This document shows, in pieces, positions 8,517 through 18,259 of a stretch of DNA of 64,000 bases; the first letter of the stretch is position 1, and every line of letters begins with the position of its first letter. Position numbers and translations under genes: made by a program. Below the pieces are notes generated by a model that saw nothing but the letters and a program-made list of their open reading frames with translations, was not told the origin of the DNA and made no database searches. The DNA comes from Methylophaga sp. (GTDB lineage Bacteria > Pseudomonadota > Gammaproteobacteria > Nitrosococcales > Methylophagaceae): assembly GCA_002696735.1 (NCBI GenBank), contig NZSL01000013.1:273633-337632 (forward strand), written 5' to 3'.

Positions 8517-10670
8517 ATGATGAGTATATACGGAATGAAAATCACTCGGCGTCAAGCCTTCACCAACATCGACAAGAATTTTATGGAGCGGTGGCGGTCG
8601 AGTCTGGGTTTGCTTTCATTATTGTTCGTCAGCAGTCTTGTTTCAGCAAATGAACTGCAATCCTTGGATTATTCAGCGTTATCGGGTAACAAAGGTGTTG
8701 TCACATTAACTTTTTCCGAAGCGGTTGAAAAACCAGAAAGCTTTGCTACCGATGAGCCCGCACGGATCGTTCTGGATTTCCATGGTGTAAGCAATAAACT
8801 GAATGAAACCACCCAGCAGATAAATAATGGTCAGACCCGAAGTATTGCTACCGTAGAAGCAGGTGAACGTACCCGGATGGTTATTAATTTGCTTCGAAAA
8901 TTACCTTATGAAATTGAAGTAGAAGGGAAGATCGTCAAAGTTTTCCTTAATGAAAACAATGGGCAGATTGCAAAAGCACCACTTCCAAATACAACTCCGT
9001 TAGCTGCTCCAGATATTAATTCGGTGACGGATATCGATTTCAGACGTGGCGAACAAGGCGAAGGCAGATTAATATTGCAGTTAAAAAATGAAAATACTGC
9101 TATGGATATTCGTCGTGAAAGTGGAGATTTGATTGTAGATTTGCCTGGGGTTGACTTGCCCGACCAATTGAAACGCAAACTGGATGTAATGGATTTTGCG
9201 ACCCCGGTGAATTTGATTGAAAGTATGCAAACACGCGATGGGTCCAGGTTGGTGCTTACAACTACTGGCAAGTTTGAACATCTGGCTTACCAATCTGGCG
9301 ATAAGCTGGTTGTTGAGGTAAAACCAGTTGCAGAACGAACTACAGCTGAGACCACTGAAAATGAATTTGGCTTTGAAGGTGAGAAGCTGTCGCTGAATTT
9401 CCAGAATATTGAAGTTCGTGCCGTTTTACAGTTACTGGCTGATTTTAACGGTATGAATCTGGTGACCAGCGACACAGTGACCGGCAACTTAACCCTGCGT
9501 TTGAAAAATGTACCTTGGGATCAGGCATTGGATATTATTTTGAAAACCAAGGGTCTGGGTATGCGTCAGAATGGTAATGTCATGCTGATTGCCCCAGCAG
9601 CAGAAATTGCCGCTCGCGAAAAACAGGAGCTTGAGGCCAGACGTCAATTGGTCGAGCTGGAACCACTCTATTCCGAGATATTTGAAGTCAACTTTGCAAA
9701 AGCCACAGATATGGCTGAGATTTTAACGACAACTCAAGGTCAAACTACAGCCGGGAGCAGTGCTGGCGGATTTCTTTCAGATCGTGGCAGCGTAGTGGTT
9801 GACCAACGGACCAACTCTTTACTGCTTCGTGATACTGCTAGAAATCTTGCCGATGTTCGCAAATTAATTGAAAAACTGGATATTCCGGTACGTCAGGTGT
9901 TAATTGAATCGCGGATTGTTATTGCCAACAATGACTTTACTAAGGAGCTGGGGGTGCGTTTTGGCACCTCAGCTGAAAGTGGCACATTGGGAGCAGGCAC
10001 ATCCGGTTCTCTGGAAGGTTTGCAGGTTCCGGCGAATAATCTGGATGCGGTGGTTCCCACAAACCAGGCTGGATTACGTGGTCAGGATTTAAATGTGAAC
10101 TTACCAGTTGCCAATCCGGCAGGGACTATTGCTTTGGCGTTGGCTAAATTGCCTTTGGGAGCGGTGCTGGAGTTGGAGCTTTCTGCGATGCAGGAGGAAG
10201 GCAAAGGTGAGATTATTTCAACACCACGTGTCATCACTTCAAACCAAAAACAGGCTACCATTGAGCAAGGTACCGAAATTCCCTATCAGGAAGCTTCATC
10301 AAGTGGTGCAACCTCGGTTTCATTCAAAGAGGCACTGTTAAAACTGGATGTGACTCCGCAGATTACGCCGGATGATCGCATTGTGATGGATCTGGAAGTG
10401 AATAAAGACGAAGTAGGTGCCATTTTCCTCGGCGTTCCTAGTATTGATACCAGAAGCGTTCGCACGCAGGTATTGGTGGATAATGGCGAAACTGTGGTGT
10501 TGGGGGGTATTTATGAACAAACCTCTAGAACAGAATCGACACGTGTACCATTCTTTGGTGATTTGCCTTATGTGGGCTTCCTCTTCAAAACCAATTTAAA
10601 TGAAGATCGTCAACGTGAACTGCTGGTATTTGTGACACCAAAAATTATTAAGGAAGGTATGGATTATTAA
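8517..10670 (+). CDS. pilQ: type IV pilus secretin PilQ
   Basis: PilQ forms the outer-membrane channel for the pilus fibre. The 717-residue frame begins with a fair Shine-Dalgarno (AAGGG, 8 nt before). An internal ATG at 8583 would put the hydrophobic signal (LLSLLFVSSLVSA) nearer the N-terminus, so the exact start is uncertain. Two AMIN peptidoglycan-binding domains (about 45-135 and 150-265) precede the STN/N1 domains, where LNFQNIEVRAVLQLLADF begins the first. The secretin domain ends with the family signature VPFFGDLPYVGFLFKT. A strong terminator follows. Confidence 0.95.
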   Translation: MMSIYGMKITRRQAFTNIDKNFMERWRSSLGLLSLLFVSSLVSANELQSLDYSALSGNKGVVTLTFSEAVEKPESFATDEPARIVLDFHGVSNKLNETTQQINNGQTRSIATVEAGERTRMVINLLRKLPYEIEVEGKIVKVFLNENNGQIAKAPLPNTTPLAAPDINSVTDIDFRRGEQGEGRLILQLKNENTAMDIRRESGDLIVDLPGVDLPDQLKRKLDVMDFATPVNLIESMQTRDGSRLVLTTTGKFEHLAYQSGDKLVVEVKPVAERTTAETTENEFGFEGEKLSLNFQNIEVRAVLQLLADFNGMNLVTSDTVTGNLTLRLKNVPWDQALDIILKTKGLGMRQNGNVMLIAPAAEIAAREKQELEARRQLVELEPLYSEIFEVNFAKATDMAEILTTTQGQTTAGSSAGGFLSDRGSVVVDQRTNSLLLRDTARNLADVRKLIEKLDIPVRQVLIESRIVIANNDFTKELGVRFGTSAESGTLGAGTSGSLEGLQVPANNLDAVVPTNQAGLRGQDLNVNLPVANPAGTIALALAKLPLGAVLELELSAMQEEGKGEIISTPRVITSNQKQATIEQGTEIPYQEASSSGATSVSFKEALLKLDVTPQITPDDRIVMDLEVNKDEVGAIFLGVPSIDTRSVRTQVLVDNGETVVLGGIYEQTSRTESTRVPFFGDLPYVGFLFKTNLNEDRQRELLVFVTPKIIKEGMDY

Positions 10671-10695
10671 TTCCTGCTTTTTCAGTTAATATAAA

Positions 10696-10727
10696 AAACC
10701 GGATCTACTATGATCCGGTTTTTTTTT
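10696..10727 (+). terminator. intrinsic terminator of pilMNOPQ
   Basis: A perfect 10-bp stem (AAACCGGATC/GATCCGGTTT) with a 6-nt loop is followed by a run of nine T residues. It separates the pil operon from aroK. Confidence 0.9.
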
Positions 10728-10755
10728 CACGATAAACAGTTGAGTCATTAGCCAC

Positions 10756-11283
10756 GTGATTTCAGGTAATATATTTCTGGTGGGACCAATGGGGTCTGGA
10801 AAGTCTACCATTGGTCGACAGCTTGCTAAAAAGCTGCATCGTAAGTTTTTTGATAGTGATCGTGAGATTGAAAAGCGCACTGGTGTATCCATCTCCTGGA
10901 TTTTTGAGATGGAAGGTGAAGAGGGCTTCAGAGAGCGCGAGCAAAAAGTGATTGATGAGCTTAGCGCAATGGAGAATATTGTAATGGCAACTGGTGGCGG
11001 TGCTGTGCTGGCGGAGGCAAACCGGCGCAATCTGAAACGTGGCAAGGTTGTCTATCTGGCGGCCACAGCGGAACAACTTTACCGCCGCACATCTCGTGAT
11101 ACCAGCCGTCCTTTACTGCAGGTAGGGGATCGTCGCCAGCAAATAAAACAACTAATGGCACAGCGGGATCCTTTATATCGGGAAGTGGCTGATGTGGTGT
11201 TACAAACGGGTGATCAGTCTGTAACCCGAACCGTGAACGCAGTGATAAAACAACTGCAACAATTAAAAACAAAAGAAAACTGA
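10756..11283 (+). CDS. aroK: shikimate kinase I
   Basis: AroK phosphorylates shikimate at the 3-hydroxyl in aromatic amino acid and pABA biosynthesis. The 175-residue protein carries Walker [10 protein letters not shown] at residues 10-18, the shikimate-binding [11 protein letters not shown] at about 33-43 and the glycine-rich GGGA at about 79. The start is GTG, the only possible start after the upstream in-frame stop at 10741-10743, and has no strong Shine-Dalgarno. It follows a terminator, so it presumably has its own promoter in the 40-bp gap. aroB follows after 2 bp. Confidence 0.95.
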   Translation: MISGNIFLVGPMGSGKSTIGRQLAKKLHRKFFDSDREIEKRTGVSISWIFEMEGEEGFREREQKVIDELSAMENIVMATGGGAVLAEANRRNLKRGKVVYLAATAEQLYRRTSRDTSRPLLQVGDRRQQIKQLMAQRDPLYREVADVVLQTGDQSVTRTVNAVIKQLQQLKTKEN

Positions 11284-11285
11284 AT

Positions 11286-12374
11286 ATGATGAAAACGCTT
11301 CAAGTTGCGCTCGGTGATCGCAGTTATCCCATCCATATTGGTGAAAATCTGCTATCGGAAAGTGATTTATTTACCGCCCATATCCGGGGAAAGGAAGTGT
11401 TGATTGTTACCAATGAAACGGTGGCACCTCTGTACCTGGATACCGTAAAAACAGCGTTAAAAGACTATCGGCTGGAAAGTGTTATTTTGCCAGATGGTGA
11501 ACAATATAAAACGCTGGACACCATGCAGCTGATTTTTGATCGTTTACTGGAAGCCAGATTGTCTCGTCAGGTAACCATTATTGCGCTGGGTGGTGGTGTT
11601 ATAGGCGATATGGCAGGATTTGCTGCAGCCTGTTATCAGCGGGGGGTGCCCTTTATCCAGGTTCCCACCACCTTATTATCACAGGTCGACTCTTCAGTCG
11701 GCGGCAAAACCGCGGTCAATCATCCGTTAGGCAAAAATATGATTGGTGCGTTTTACCAGCCGCAATGTGTACTGGCAGATACTGCCACGTTAAAAACGTT
11801 GGATGATCGTCAGTTTTCTTCGGGACTGGCAGAAGTCATTAAATATGGGTTGATTAATGACGCTGAATTTTTTGACTGGCTTGAACAGAATATGTCGCTG
11901 CTGGTTTCGCGTGATCCTGAGGCACTGGCACAAGCGATTGCCCGATCCTGTCAGGATAAGGCAACCATTGTGGCAGATGATGAGCGTGAACAGGGTGTCA
12001 GAGCTTTGTTAAACCTTGGTCATACATTCGGTCATGCCATTGAGACTGGTTGTGGCTACGGGAATTGTCTGCATGGTGAGGCGATTGCAATAGGTATGGT
12101 GATGGCGGCCGACTTGTCGCAACGTATGGGATGGCTTAGCACGGAAAAAGTTACCCGTATCAGCGACATTATGAAAGCCGCTAATCTGCCTGTTACTGTC
12201 CCGGGTAAGTTAAGTTCTGCAGATTTTATGAACCTGATGGCGGTAGATAAAAAGGTTCAGGATGGACTGATTCGTCTGGTGTTGTTAAAAGATATCGGTC
12301 AGGCCATTATTTCCGATGACTATGATGGTGATGCCCTGGCTGAAACCCTGGCGAAATTTACTGCTGGAAATTGA
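11286..12374 (+). CDS. aroB: 3-dehydroquinate synthase
   Basis: AroB converts DAHP to 3-dehydroquinate, using NAD and a divalent metal. The 362-residue protein shows the NAD-binding [20 protein letters not shown] at about 98-117, [20 protein letters not shown], the lysine of AEVIKYGLI, and the metal-ligand stretches [11 protein letters not shown] and HGEAIAIGM. The aroKB pair after pilQ is conserved in Gammaproteobacteria. The stop overlaps a possible TTG start of the next gene. Confidence 0.97.
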   Translation: MMKTLQVALGDRSYPIHIGENLLSESDLFTAHIRGKEVLIVTNETVAPLYLDTVKTALKDYRLESVILPDGEQYKTLDTMQLIFDRLLEARLSRQVTIIALGGGVIGDMAGFAAACYQRGVPFIQVPTTLLSQVDSSVGGKTAVNHPLGKNMIGAFYQPQCVLADTATLKTLDDRQFSSGLAEVIKYGLINDAEFFDWLEQNMSLLVSRDPEALAQAIARSCQDKATIVADDEREQGVRALLNLGHTFGHAIETGCGYGNCLHGEAIAIGMVMAADLSQRMGWLSTEKVTRISDIMKAANLPVTVPGKLSSADFMNLMAVDKKVQDGLIRLVLLKDIGQAIISDDYDGDALAETLAKFTAGN

Positions 12375-12382
12375 GTAATGCA

Positions 12383-14092
12383 ATGACTGCAGCGGCAGCT
12401 GAACCAAAATATATTTCAAGATTAGCGCTTCAGTCGAATCCATTCAGTGCTGAGGTGACAGAAGCCGGACTGTATATGGGGCCGGAAATTAAGCAGCGTC
12501 TGGACCTGGTTCTGCATCTGCTTCGGGCCAGTGACAAAATTCCTTTGCTGTATGGCACCAACGGTCTGGGTAAAACCACTACTTTAAAAGCCTTAATGAA
12601 TCGGGGGGGCGATGATTTGCGTTTTTGCCTGATTCAGGCAGAACCCTCATTAACCATTCAGTTTATGGTCAGCCGCTGTTTACAGGTTTTTGGTGCGCCT
12701 CAGGAGAGTACGCTGGGCAGTAACAACCTTCAGCTATTACAACAGCGATTACAACAACTGCAGACTTTACAGATTCGTCCGGTGTTATTGATTGATGATA
12801 TCAGTAAGCTTGCCGAGCCATTACTCCAGCAATTAAAAACCTGGTTTGACTGGCAACATGAAGGCAACTATCTATGGCGGGCGGTAGTAACTGATGTTAC
12901 GGCTGATGTCATGGCTTCTCAAAATGAGCGCATTCAACCCTTACTGCTGGGGCCAATTCCACAACAGGAAACCGCTGCTTATTTATTGCAGCGGTTACAG
13001 GGTGTTGGTTTCAACGGTGACAGCCCATTTGATAACAAAGCATTAATACGTTTTCATCGACAGTCTTCAGGTGTTCCGGCAGCATTGAATCATCTTGCCC
13101 ATAAATTTTTACTGGGACAGGGCAAACCGGTGCAGCTGCCTTTCAGCTTCAAGTTTCCTGCTGTTTCTTTGCGCTGGAATAAATGGTTTGGACTGGTTCC
13201 GCTGGGTGTTTTATTTGCATTGGTTTTGTTTTATCAGCAGCAGATAAATGACTTGTTTGTTGCTGATAAAAGCACGATTGAAGACGATGTGCTAAATACG
13301 GATGCTTTAACCGAAGACTTGCCCATGGTCGTTGTGGATGAGCCAGAAGAACTTACCAGTGTTGCAGAAGCCGATCGCCAGGAATTAGTCGAATTACTCG
13401 AAGAGTTGGAACAGACAGATATAGAAGCTGAACCGACGACTGACTCTGATGTTGAAGCAGCAATCGAAACCATTTCCCCGACCGATGAAGTAGAGCCTGA
13501 ACCTGAACAGGAAGTCGCTGCAGACGTTTTACTTGATCCTGTAGAAATAATTGAACAACCCTCTCAGACTGCTGATTCAGAGGAATCTATTGCCGACGTT
13601 GTCACGGTGAATGATGATTCAAGTTCTGAAATAGAAAAAGTGACTTCTGAAACAGCAGAAGAACAAGAGGTTGAGCCACCTTCAACGCCTGAACAAATTA
13701 ACCCGCCAATTGAATTAATTCCCGTACCCGCTACCACCACGGAGAAAGCTGATACAGCATTTTCTGATCTGGTCGATACGACTTTAAAGGATAAAGAGTG
13801 GATTATGCAGCAATCCGCTACTGATTTTACCTTTCAATTAATGGGAACATGGGATAGATCTGAAGTGGACAGCTTTGTGGAAAAAAATGAACTGACAGGT
13901 AATGTTGCAGTTTTTGAAAGTATGCGTAATGGTGAAGTCTGGTATGCCGTGATCTACGGGGTATATCCTTCAAAACAGGTAGCAATGCGTGATAGTCAGC
14001 AATGGTCCTCTCCGTTAAATAAAATATCGCCCTGGCTAAGACGCTATGATGGCGTACAAAAACAGATTATAGATAAGGCGCCAGATCGCTAA
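12383..14092 (+). CDS. damX: DamX-like ATPase and SPOR-domain cell-division protein
   Basis: I place the start at the ATG at 12383; an in-frame TTG at 12371 that overlaps the aroB stop is the alternative. An ExeA-like AAA domain has Walker A GTNGLGKTT at about residues 60-68 and a Walker B-like VLLIDDISK. A membrane segment follows at about 267-283, then a very acidic Glu/Asp-rich periplasmic linker of about 160 residues. The C-terminal SPOR domain (about 475-560) would bind septal glycan strands. E. coli DamX sits at the same place after aroB. The last 26 bp overlap the convergent mfnA gene. Confidence 0.85.
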   Translation: MTAAAAEPKYISRLALQSNPFSAEVTEAGLYMGPEIKQRLDLVLHLLRASDKIPLLYGTNGLGKTTTLKALMNRGGDDLRFCLIQAEPSLTIQFMVSRCLQVFGAPQESTLGSNNLQLLQQRLQQLQTLQIRPVLLIDDISKLAEPLLQQLKTWFDWQHEGNYLWRAVVTDVTADVMASQNERIQPLLLGPIPQQETAAYLLQRLQGVGFNGDSPFDNKALIRFHRQSSGVPAALNHLAHKFLLGQGKPVQLPFSFKFPAVSLRWNKWFGLVPLGVLFALVLFYQQQINDLFVADKSTIEDDVLNTDALTEDLPMVVVDEPEELTSVAEADRQELVELLEELEQTDIEAEPTTDSDVEAAIETISPTDEVEPEPEQEVAADVLLDPVEIIEQPSQTADSEESIADVVTVNDDSSSEIEKVTSETAEEQEVEPPSTPEQINPPIELIPVPATTTEKADTAFSDLVDTTLKDKEWIMQQSATDFTFQLMGTWDRSEVDSFVEKNELTGNVAVFESMRNGEVWYAVIYGVYPSKQVAMRDSQQWSSPLNKISPWLRRYDGVQKQIIDKAPDR

Positions 14093-15248
14093 TCAGTGTG
14101 TCACTGCGGGTCCCAGGTCCGGCAAAGACAGCACGATAGACTCTTTTTCCAGCAATTTCTGTAAGTGAAAAAATACCTTTTTCAAGCAAACCGGAAAGGT
14201 CTTTTTGAGGGGGGGGATTAAAACAGACAATGCCTGTGGGAGAACCTTCTGCCTGCCAACCTGGCTGCTCATTGAGAAAATCGGCAAATTTTCTGGCCTG
14301 ATCGAGTTGAAAGTCAATTTGCTCAACAAGACCTGCTTTTCCAAGTGCTTTAATGGTCAGCCATAAAGGCAGTAAAAGTTCTGCTCCATAGGAACCCGGT
14401 AATGTGTCACGTGGTGTTTGTGTCAGGTATTGGGTTGGCGAGGCCGTAGCTTTAATTGGTTGCTGATACATCAATAACCCGCAGGGACGGGGCTGGCCCA
14501 GACTTTTGTGCGGATCAAAACAGACCGAATCAGCTTGTCCGAGCTGTTTGTCAGTCAGGGGACTAGTGTTGATTAAACTTAAAAAACCACCCCAGGCTGC
14601 ATCGATATGCAGCCAACATGGACTATGCCCAATAATTGCTTTAACCGCATTGATATCATCGATCTGTCCACTACTGGTGGTGCCTGCTGTAGCAACAATG
14701 GCCATTGGCGTCTGCTCGTTACAGGCAAACGCAAGTGCGGCAATATCCATCTGCTGGGAATCATTGGTGGGGATCAATTGTAACTGCAGGCCCAAAATGT
14801 CACACGCCTTGAAAACGGAATAGTGGGATTGATCGCTGGCATATACCCGGTTTGAATGGCCACCGAATTTTTTTCGAGCCTGCCATAACGCATCAAGGTT
14901 GCCATAGCTGCCACCATGCGTCGCATGTCCGTGTTGTTGACCAAACAAAGGGCAGAAAAAATCAAAGATATCTTTTTCAATGATCGCAAGTTCTGGATAA
15001 AGCTCTGATGAGAGCAGATTACCTTGATGCAAAGCCGCCACAAGCTTTCCCAGTGCGGCTAATTCATTTACTGCAGGCGTCATATGACCTGCCCAGTTTG
15101 CTTGTCTGTGACGCTGTCCTGCAAGGAGTAAGGTATCTATTTGTTGGGAAAGCTGTTGAAGCGTTTTAGCATCGATGTCGAATTGTTGCAGAGACTGATT
15201 AATTAACGCTGACAGCGTGGCAGATAGTTGACTTGAATCAATGCTCAT
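14067..15248 (-). CDS. mfnA: group II PLP-dependent decarboxylase, MfnA-like (tyrosine/aspartate)
   Basis: The 393-residue protein has the group II decarboxylase landmarks: ATHGGSYGNLDAL near residue 110, HYSVFKA, the GTTSSGQIDDI loop, HIDAAWGG, and the PLP lysine in FDPHKSLGQP at about residue 250. Archaeal MfnA makes tyramine from tyrosine for methanofuran; related enzymes make beta-alanine from aspartate. Its place as last gene of an operon with mfnD, mfnF and mfnE homologues favours the cofactor role, but the substrate is inferred. The start overlaps the mfnE stop by 4 bp. Confidence 0.75.
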   Translation of the reverse strand: MSIDSSQLSATLSALINQSLQQFDIDAKTLQQLSQQIDTLLLAGQRHRQANWAGHMTPAVNELAALGKLVAALHQGNLLSSELYPELAIIEKDIFDFFCPLFGQQHGHATHGGSYGNLDALWQARKKFGGHSNRVYASDQSHYSVFKACDILGLQLQLIPTNDSQQMDIAALAFACNEQTPMAIVATAGTTSSGQIDDINAVKAIIGHSPCWLHIDAAWGGFLSLINTSPLTDKQLGQADSVCFDPHKSLGQPRPCGLLMYQQPIKATASPTQYLTQTPRDTLPGSYGAELLLPLWLTIKALGKAGLVEQIDFQLDQARKFADFLNEQPGWQAEGSPTGIVCFNPPPQKDLSGLLEKGIFSLTEIAGKRVYRAVFAGPGTRSDTLISDLAPYL

Positions 15249-15820
15249 CCGAGCTTAATTCCATGCTCGGGAAAGTTATCCAGGGCTTGATAATGGATCA
15301 ATTGAGTTGAAATTGGTCTTTGTTGGAACAGTGCAGTAAAACCCTGATCAATAATGCCTTTTTTACTTAACTCGTTGAGATCTCCACTCTCTGCGGAAAC
15401 ACGTTTGATTAGACTCAAGCTGCTTTGTGGAAATTGCTGTGTAAACCACAAAGCCAGACTGTCGGAAGTGATCTGCCAGTTTTGGGTAATTTCTTTGACT
15501 TGCAGTAATTGATCATCTGGCAACCAGATAGCCAGTTGGCAATGGCTGGAAACTTCTGCTGGCGTTTTTACAAGGACAGCGGAGGGTAACAAGGCCTGAA
15601 GCATCAACCCATATTGTGCCATGGCAAGGATCGCCATATGGTGAGCATGTTGATCATCAAATTTATGCAGTTGCTGCGCCTGACGCACCATATCAGCAAA
15701 AGGACCACCGCCCGGAACAATTACCACAGACTCATTAAGCGCCGTTTGTTCCAGCAATGTTAACCAGGATTTGAGTTCAGCAGTGTGATATAGGCTACCA
15801 CCCAGTTTAACGACATACAT
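15245..15820 (-). CDS. mfnE: amino acid kinase-family protein, MfnE-like
   Basis: The 191-residue protein starts MYVVKLGGSLYHT, the amino-acid-kinase phosphate loop, and has VVIVPGGGPFADMVR at about 33-47. It is shorter than typical aspartate or glutamate kinases, as are the kinase-like proteins encoded in methylotroph H4MPT clusters. Archaeal MfnE phosphorylates aminomethylfuran phosphate to the diphosphate used for coupling to tyramine. I infer the same role from the adjacent mfnD and mfnF homologues. It overlaps mfnA by 4 bp and abuts pabB. Confidence 0.7.
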   Translation of the reverse strand: MYVVKLGGSLYHTAELKSWLTLLEQTALNESVVIVPGGGPFADMVRQAQQLHKFDDQHAHHMAILAMAQYGLMLQALLPSAVLVKTPAEVSSHCQLAIWLPDDQLLQVKEITQNWQITSDSLALWFTQQFPQSSLSLIKRVSAESGDLNELSKKGIIDQGFTALFQQRPISTQLIHYQALDNFPEHGIKLG

Positions 15821-17209
15821 TTAACGTAATGACTCCACCAGACCCAGCATTGCCGCGGCTTTATCAGCCACTTCCTGATATTCGGCTTCCAGTTCGGAAT
15901 CCGCCACAATACCGCCACCAGCCCAGAAACGCAGACGATTATCACTGAATACCAATGTACGAATCGTAATATTGCTGTCCATATTGCCGTCAAAGCCAAT
16001 AAAAGCAATGCTGCCACAATAGACCCCACGGCGTTGCGGTTCGAGTTCTTCGATGATTTCCATCGAGCGCAGTTTGGGTGCACCGGTAATGGATCCCCCA
16101 GGAAAACAGGCTCTTAATAAGCTGACAGCATCCTGATCTTCAGCCAGTGTCCCGGTAATAGTGCTGACCAGGTGATGTACGGTAGCAAAAGACTCGAGCG
16201 CAAAAGGAGATGGCACGGATATGGAACCTGGTGCACAGACTTTCCCCAGATCATTGCGTAGCAAATCAACAATCATTACATTTTCAGCGCGATCCTTGAG
16301 GCTGTCCTGTAATTGCCGGGCGAGCATGCGGTCGCGCTCTGCATTGTGCAAATCCCGTGGACGTGTGCCTTTAATTGGTTTGGTTTCCACCAGATTATTT
16401 TTGACCCGTAATAATCTCTCCGGTGATGAACTTAATACCGCTGCCTGAGGCGTTGCTAAAAAGGCTGAAAAAGGTGCGGCATTCTGTTTTCGTAACTGCT
16501 GATAGGCAATCCAGGGATCCCCTTCAGCATTTACTTCGTAACGTTTGGCCAGATTGACCTGGTAACAGTCCCCATCGGTAATATAGTTTTTTATTTTTTC
16601 AAAGGCCGTTTGATAGGCCTGTTGATCCATGTTGCAATGTAATTCACCGGTTACTTTAAAGCTTGCGGAGTCAGGGATTGGCATTTGGTGTAGTCGGCTG
16701 AGTAAATCTGACCATTGCTGATGAGTGAATGGGTCAACACCATAACTGACTAACCAGCAGCGCTGTTGCTGATGATCATTAATCACTGCCCAGTCATAAA
16801 TGCCAACAGCCATTTCCGGTATTTGTTCCGAATCTACCGCCAGACTTGGCAGGCTTTCAATTCTGCGGCCCAGATCATAACTGAAATACCCAATGGCACC
16901 CCCACAGAAGGGCAGTTCGGTTGACTGCTGAGCATATTTTTTCAGCACAGTCTGCAACAACAAAAAGGGATCGTCCGCCGAATTCAGGCTATTTGCAGTT
17001 CGATAGTCAATAGTTGTTGTTTGACCGGTGGTCTGCAGCGTAATAAAGGGATCTGCCGCGATGATATCGAAGCGGGCATTATCGCCTTCGGTAATGGCAC
17101 TATCCAGGAAAACCGCCCACGGCAAATCACGAATAGCAGCAAACAGTGTGGCACTGTCTATTTGATAGGGAAGCTCGGCACATAAAGGCGGCAATTGAGA
17201 ATTCATCAC
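15821..17209 (-). CDS. pabB: aminodeoxychorismate synthase component I
   Basis: The 462-residue chorismate-using enzyme makes 4-amino-4-deoxychorismate, the precursor of p-aminobenzoate. It has the catalytic PIKGTRPR segment with the lysine used for covalent chemistry in PabB, DGDCYQVNLAKRYE, and the C-terminal FPGGSITGAPK and GSIAFIGFDG motifs. pABA is needed both for folate and for tetrahydromethanopterin. Here pabB lies within the methylofuran-type operon, 6 bp after mfnF and abutting mfnE. Its usual amidotransferase partner PabA is not in the window. Confidence 0.92.
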   Translation of the reverse strand: MMNSQLPPLCAELPYQIDSATLFAAIRDLPWAVFLDSAITEGDNARFDIIAADPFITLQTTGQTTTIDYRTANSLNSADDPFLLLQTVLKKYAQQSTELPFCGGAIGYFSYDLGRRIESLPSLAVDSEQIPEMAVGIYDWAVINDHQQQRCWLVSYGVDPFTHQQWSDLLSRLHQMPIPDSASFKVTGELHCNMDQQAYQTAFEKIKNYITDGDCYQVNLAKRYEVNAEGDPWIAYQQLRKQNAAPFSAFLATPQAAVLSSSPERLLRVKNNLVETKPIKGTRPRDLHNAERDRMLARQLQDSLKDRAENVMIVDLLRNDLGKVCAPGSISVPSPFALESFATVHHLVSTITGTLAEDQDAVSLLRACFPGGSITGAPKLRSMEIIEELEPQRRGVYCGSIAFIGFDGNMDSNITIRTLVFSDNRLRFWAGGGIVADSELEAEYQEVADKAAAMLGLVESLR

Positions 17210-17215
17210 AGTATT

Positions 17216-18259
17216 TTACGTGAACTGCCTCTGGGCTAGAAGGGCGAGTGCGCTGGCTGGTGCGTATGACGCAGCGGTTGCATGCGAGCCAAGCAGGCTA
17301 TCAAAATCAACATATGGACGCTGTAAACGCTTAGCAATCTGGCTGACGATAAATCGTCCAGCACCTGCGCCAATCACCGGTGCTTGCATATCAAGATCAC
17401 TATGAGCGGATAATACCTGTAAGCAGGCATTATGGATCTGCTGGATTTGCTGTTCAGAAAACCATATTGCGACATTCTGCCAGTCTTCTGCTGTAAACAA
17501 ATTGGTATCGGTTCCCAGCATTCGAGCTAATCTGCGTTGGCAGTTTTCGGTTTGCCAATCATTGCCATCCGCACTGCTATCATTAATCTGTGTAGCACTG
17601 ATTTTATCCAGCAGCCGCCAGCAATCCCCAGTAGTCGCAAATAATTCAGCGGTGATAGTTTGCCACTCTCCACGAAACGGCAGCTTCTGCCCGATAGCCA
17701 TCAAGGGGGTACGGATAACACCTGTATACAGTAACTCACCACTTTTTAGCCGGCCTTGATCATCATATGCGGTTAATTGTGGCTGAGATTGATTAAGTGT
17801 AATAATGTCGGTGGTTGTGCTTCCACAATCAATTAAAAGTCCTGCTGGATAATTTGTAGCGGCTAACTGGGCACTGGCCAGCCAATTCATCGAAGCTACT
17901 TTATCCCAGTGAGTGCGGGCTTGTTCCTGACTTAACCAGCCATTACTGCTGAATACCGAAACCCGATCAGTTGGAAAATATTCAGCTATACAGGCCAGAA
18001 TTTCCGATACACCCGAAGCTCGGTCAACAAAGCAATCTGCCAGTTCGCCGGTCATGGTGACAAGTTGTTGATCCAATTCATTGTTCAGCGTATCAACTGC
18101 CAGACGAATAGCCTTGCGCAGCGCTTCTTTGCCCCGCCAAAGTGGGCAGGGCAGTTCAAGCGCCTGTAATAGTTCGCCCTGATTATTACAGCGAACTACT
18201 TTCAAGTGTGCTCCACCAATATCCCAGCCGGTGAAACAGCCTTTTTCTTGTCTATGCAT
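17216..18259 (-). CDS. mfnF: H4MPT-linked C1 transfer pathway protein, MfnF-like
   Basis: The product (347 residues from the ATG at 18259) is an ASKHA/hydantoinase-like protein. It has an N-terminal phosphate loop FTGWDIGGAHLKVV and a second loop LLIDCGSTTTDIITL at about 158-172. Archaeal MfnF couples aminomethylfuran diphosphate to gamma-glutamyltyramine; the methylotroph homologue is called orfY. I chose this start because the ATG overlaps the mfnD stop (ATGCATAG); the frame is open 87 bp further upstream but those residues lie antiparallel to nothing conserved and run into mfnD. Confidence 0.75.
   Translation of the reverse strand: MHRQEKGCFTGWDIGGAHLKVVRCNNQGELLQALELPCPLWRGKEALRKAIRLAVDTLNNELDQQLVTMTGELADCFVDRASGVSEILACIAEYFPTDRVSVFSSNGWLSQEQARTHWDKVASMNWLASAQLAATNYPAGLLIDCGSTTTDIITLNQSQPQLTAYDDQGRLKSGELLYTGVIRTPLMAIGQKLPFRGEWQTITAELFATTGDCWRLLDKISATQINDSSADGNDWQTENCQRRLARMLGTDTNLFTAEDWQNVAIWFSEQQIQQIHNACLQVLSAHSDLDMQAPVIGAGAGRFIVSQIAKRLQRPYVDFDSLLGSHATAASYAPASALALLAQRQFT

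Noticed and set aside
8906..9487. Minus-strand open frames within pilQ
   Set aside because: They are antisense to a well-conserved secretin gene and have no start context or motif.
13234..13473. Serine-rich open frame on the minus strand inside damX
   Set aside because: It is the antisense image of the Glu/Asp-rich linker of DamX; such codons read as Ser/Val on the other strand.
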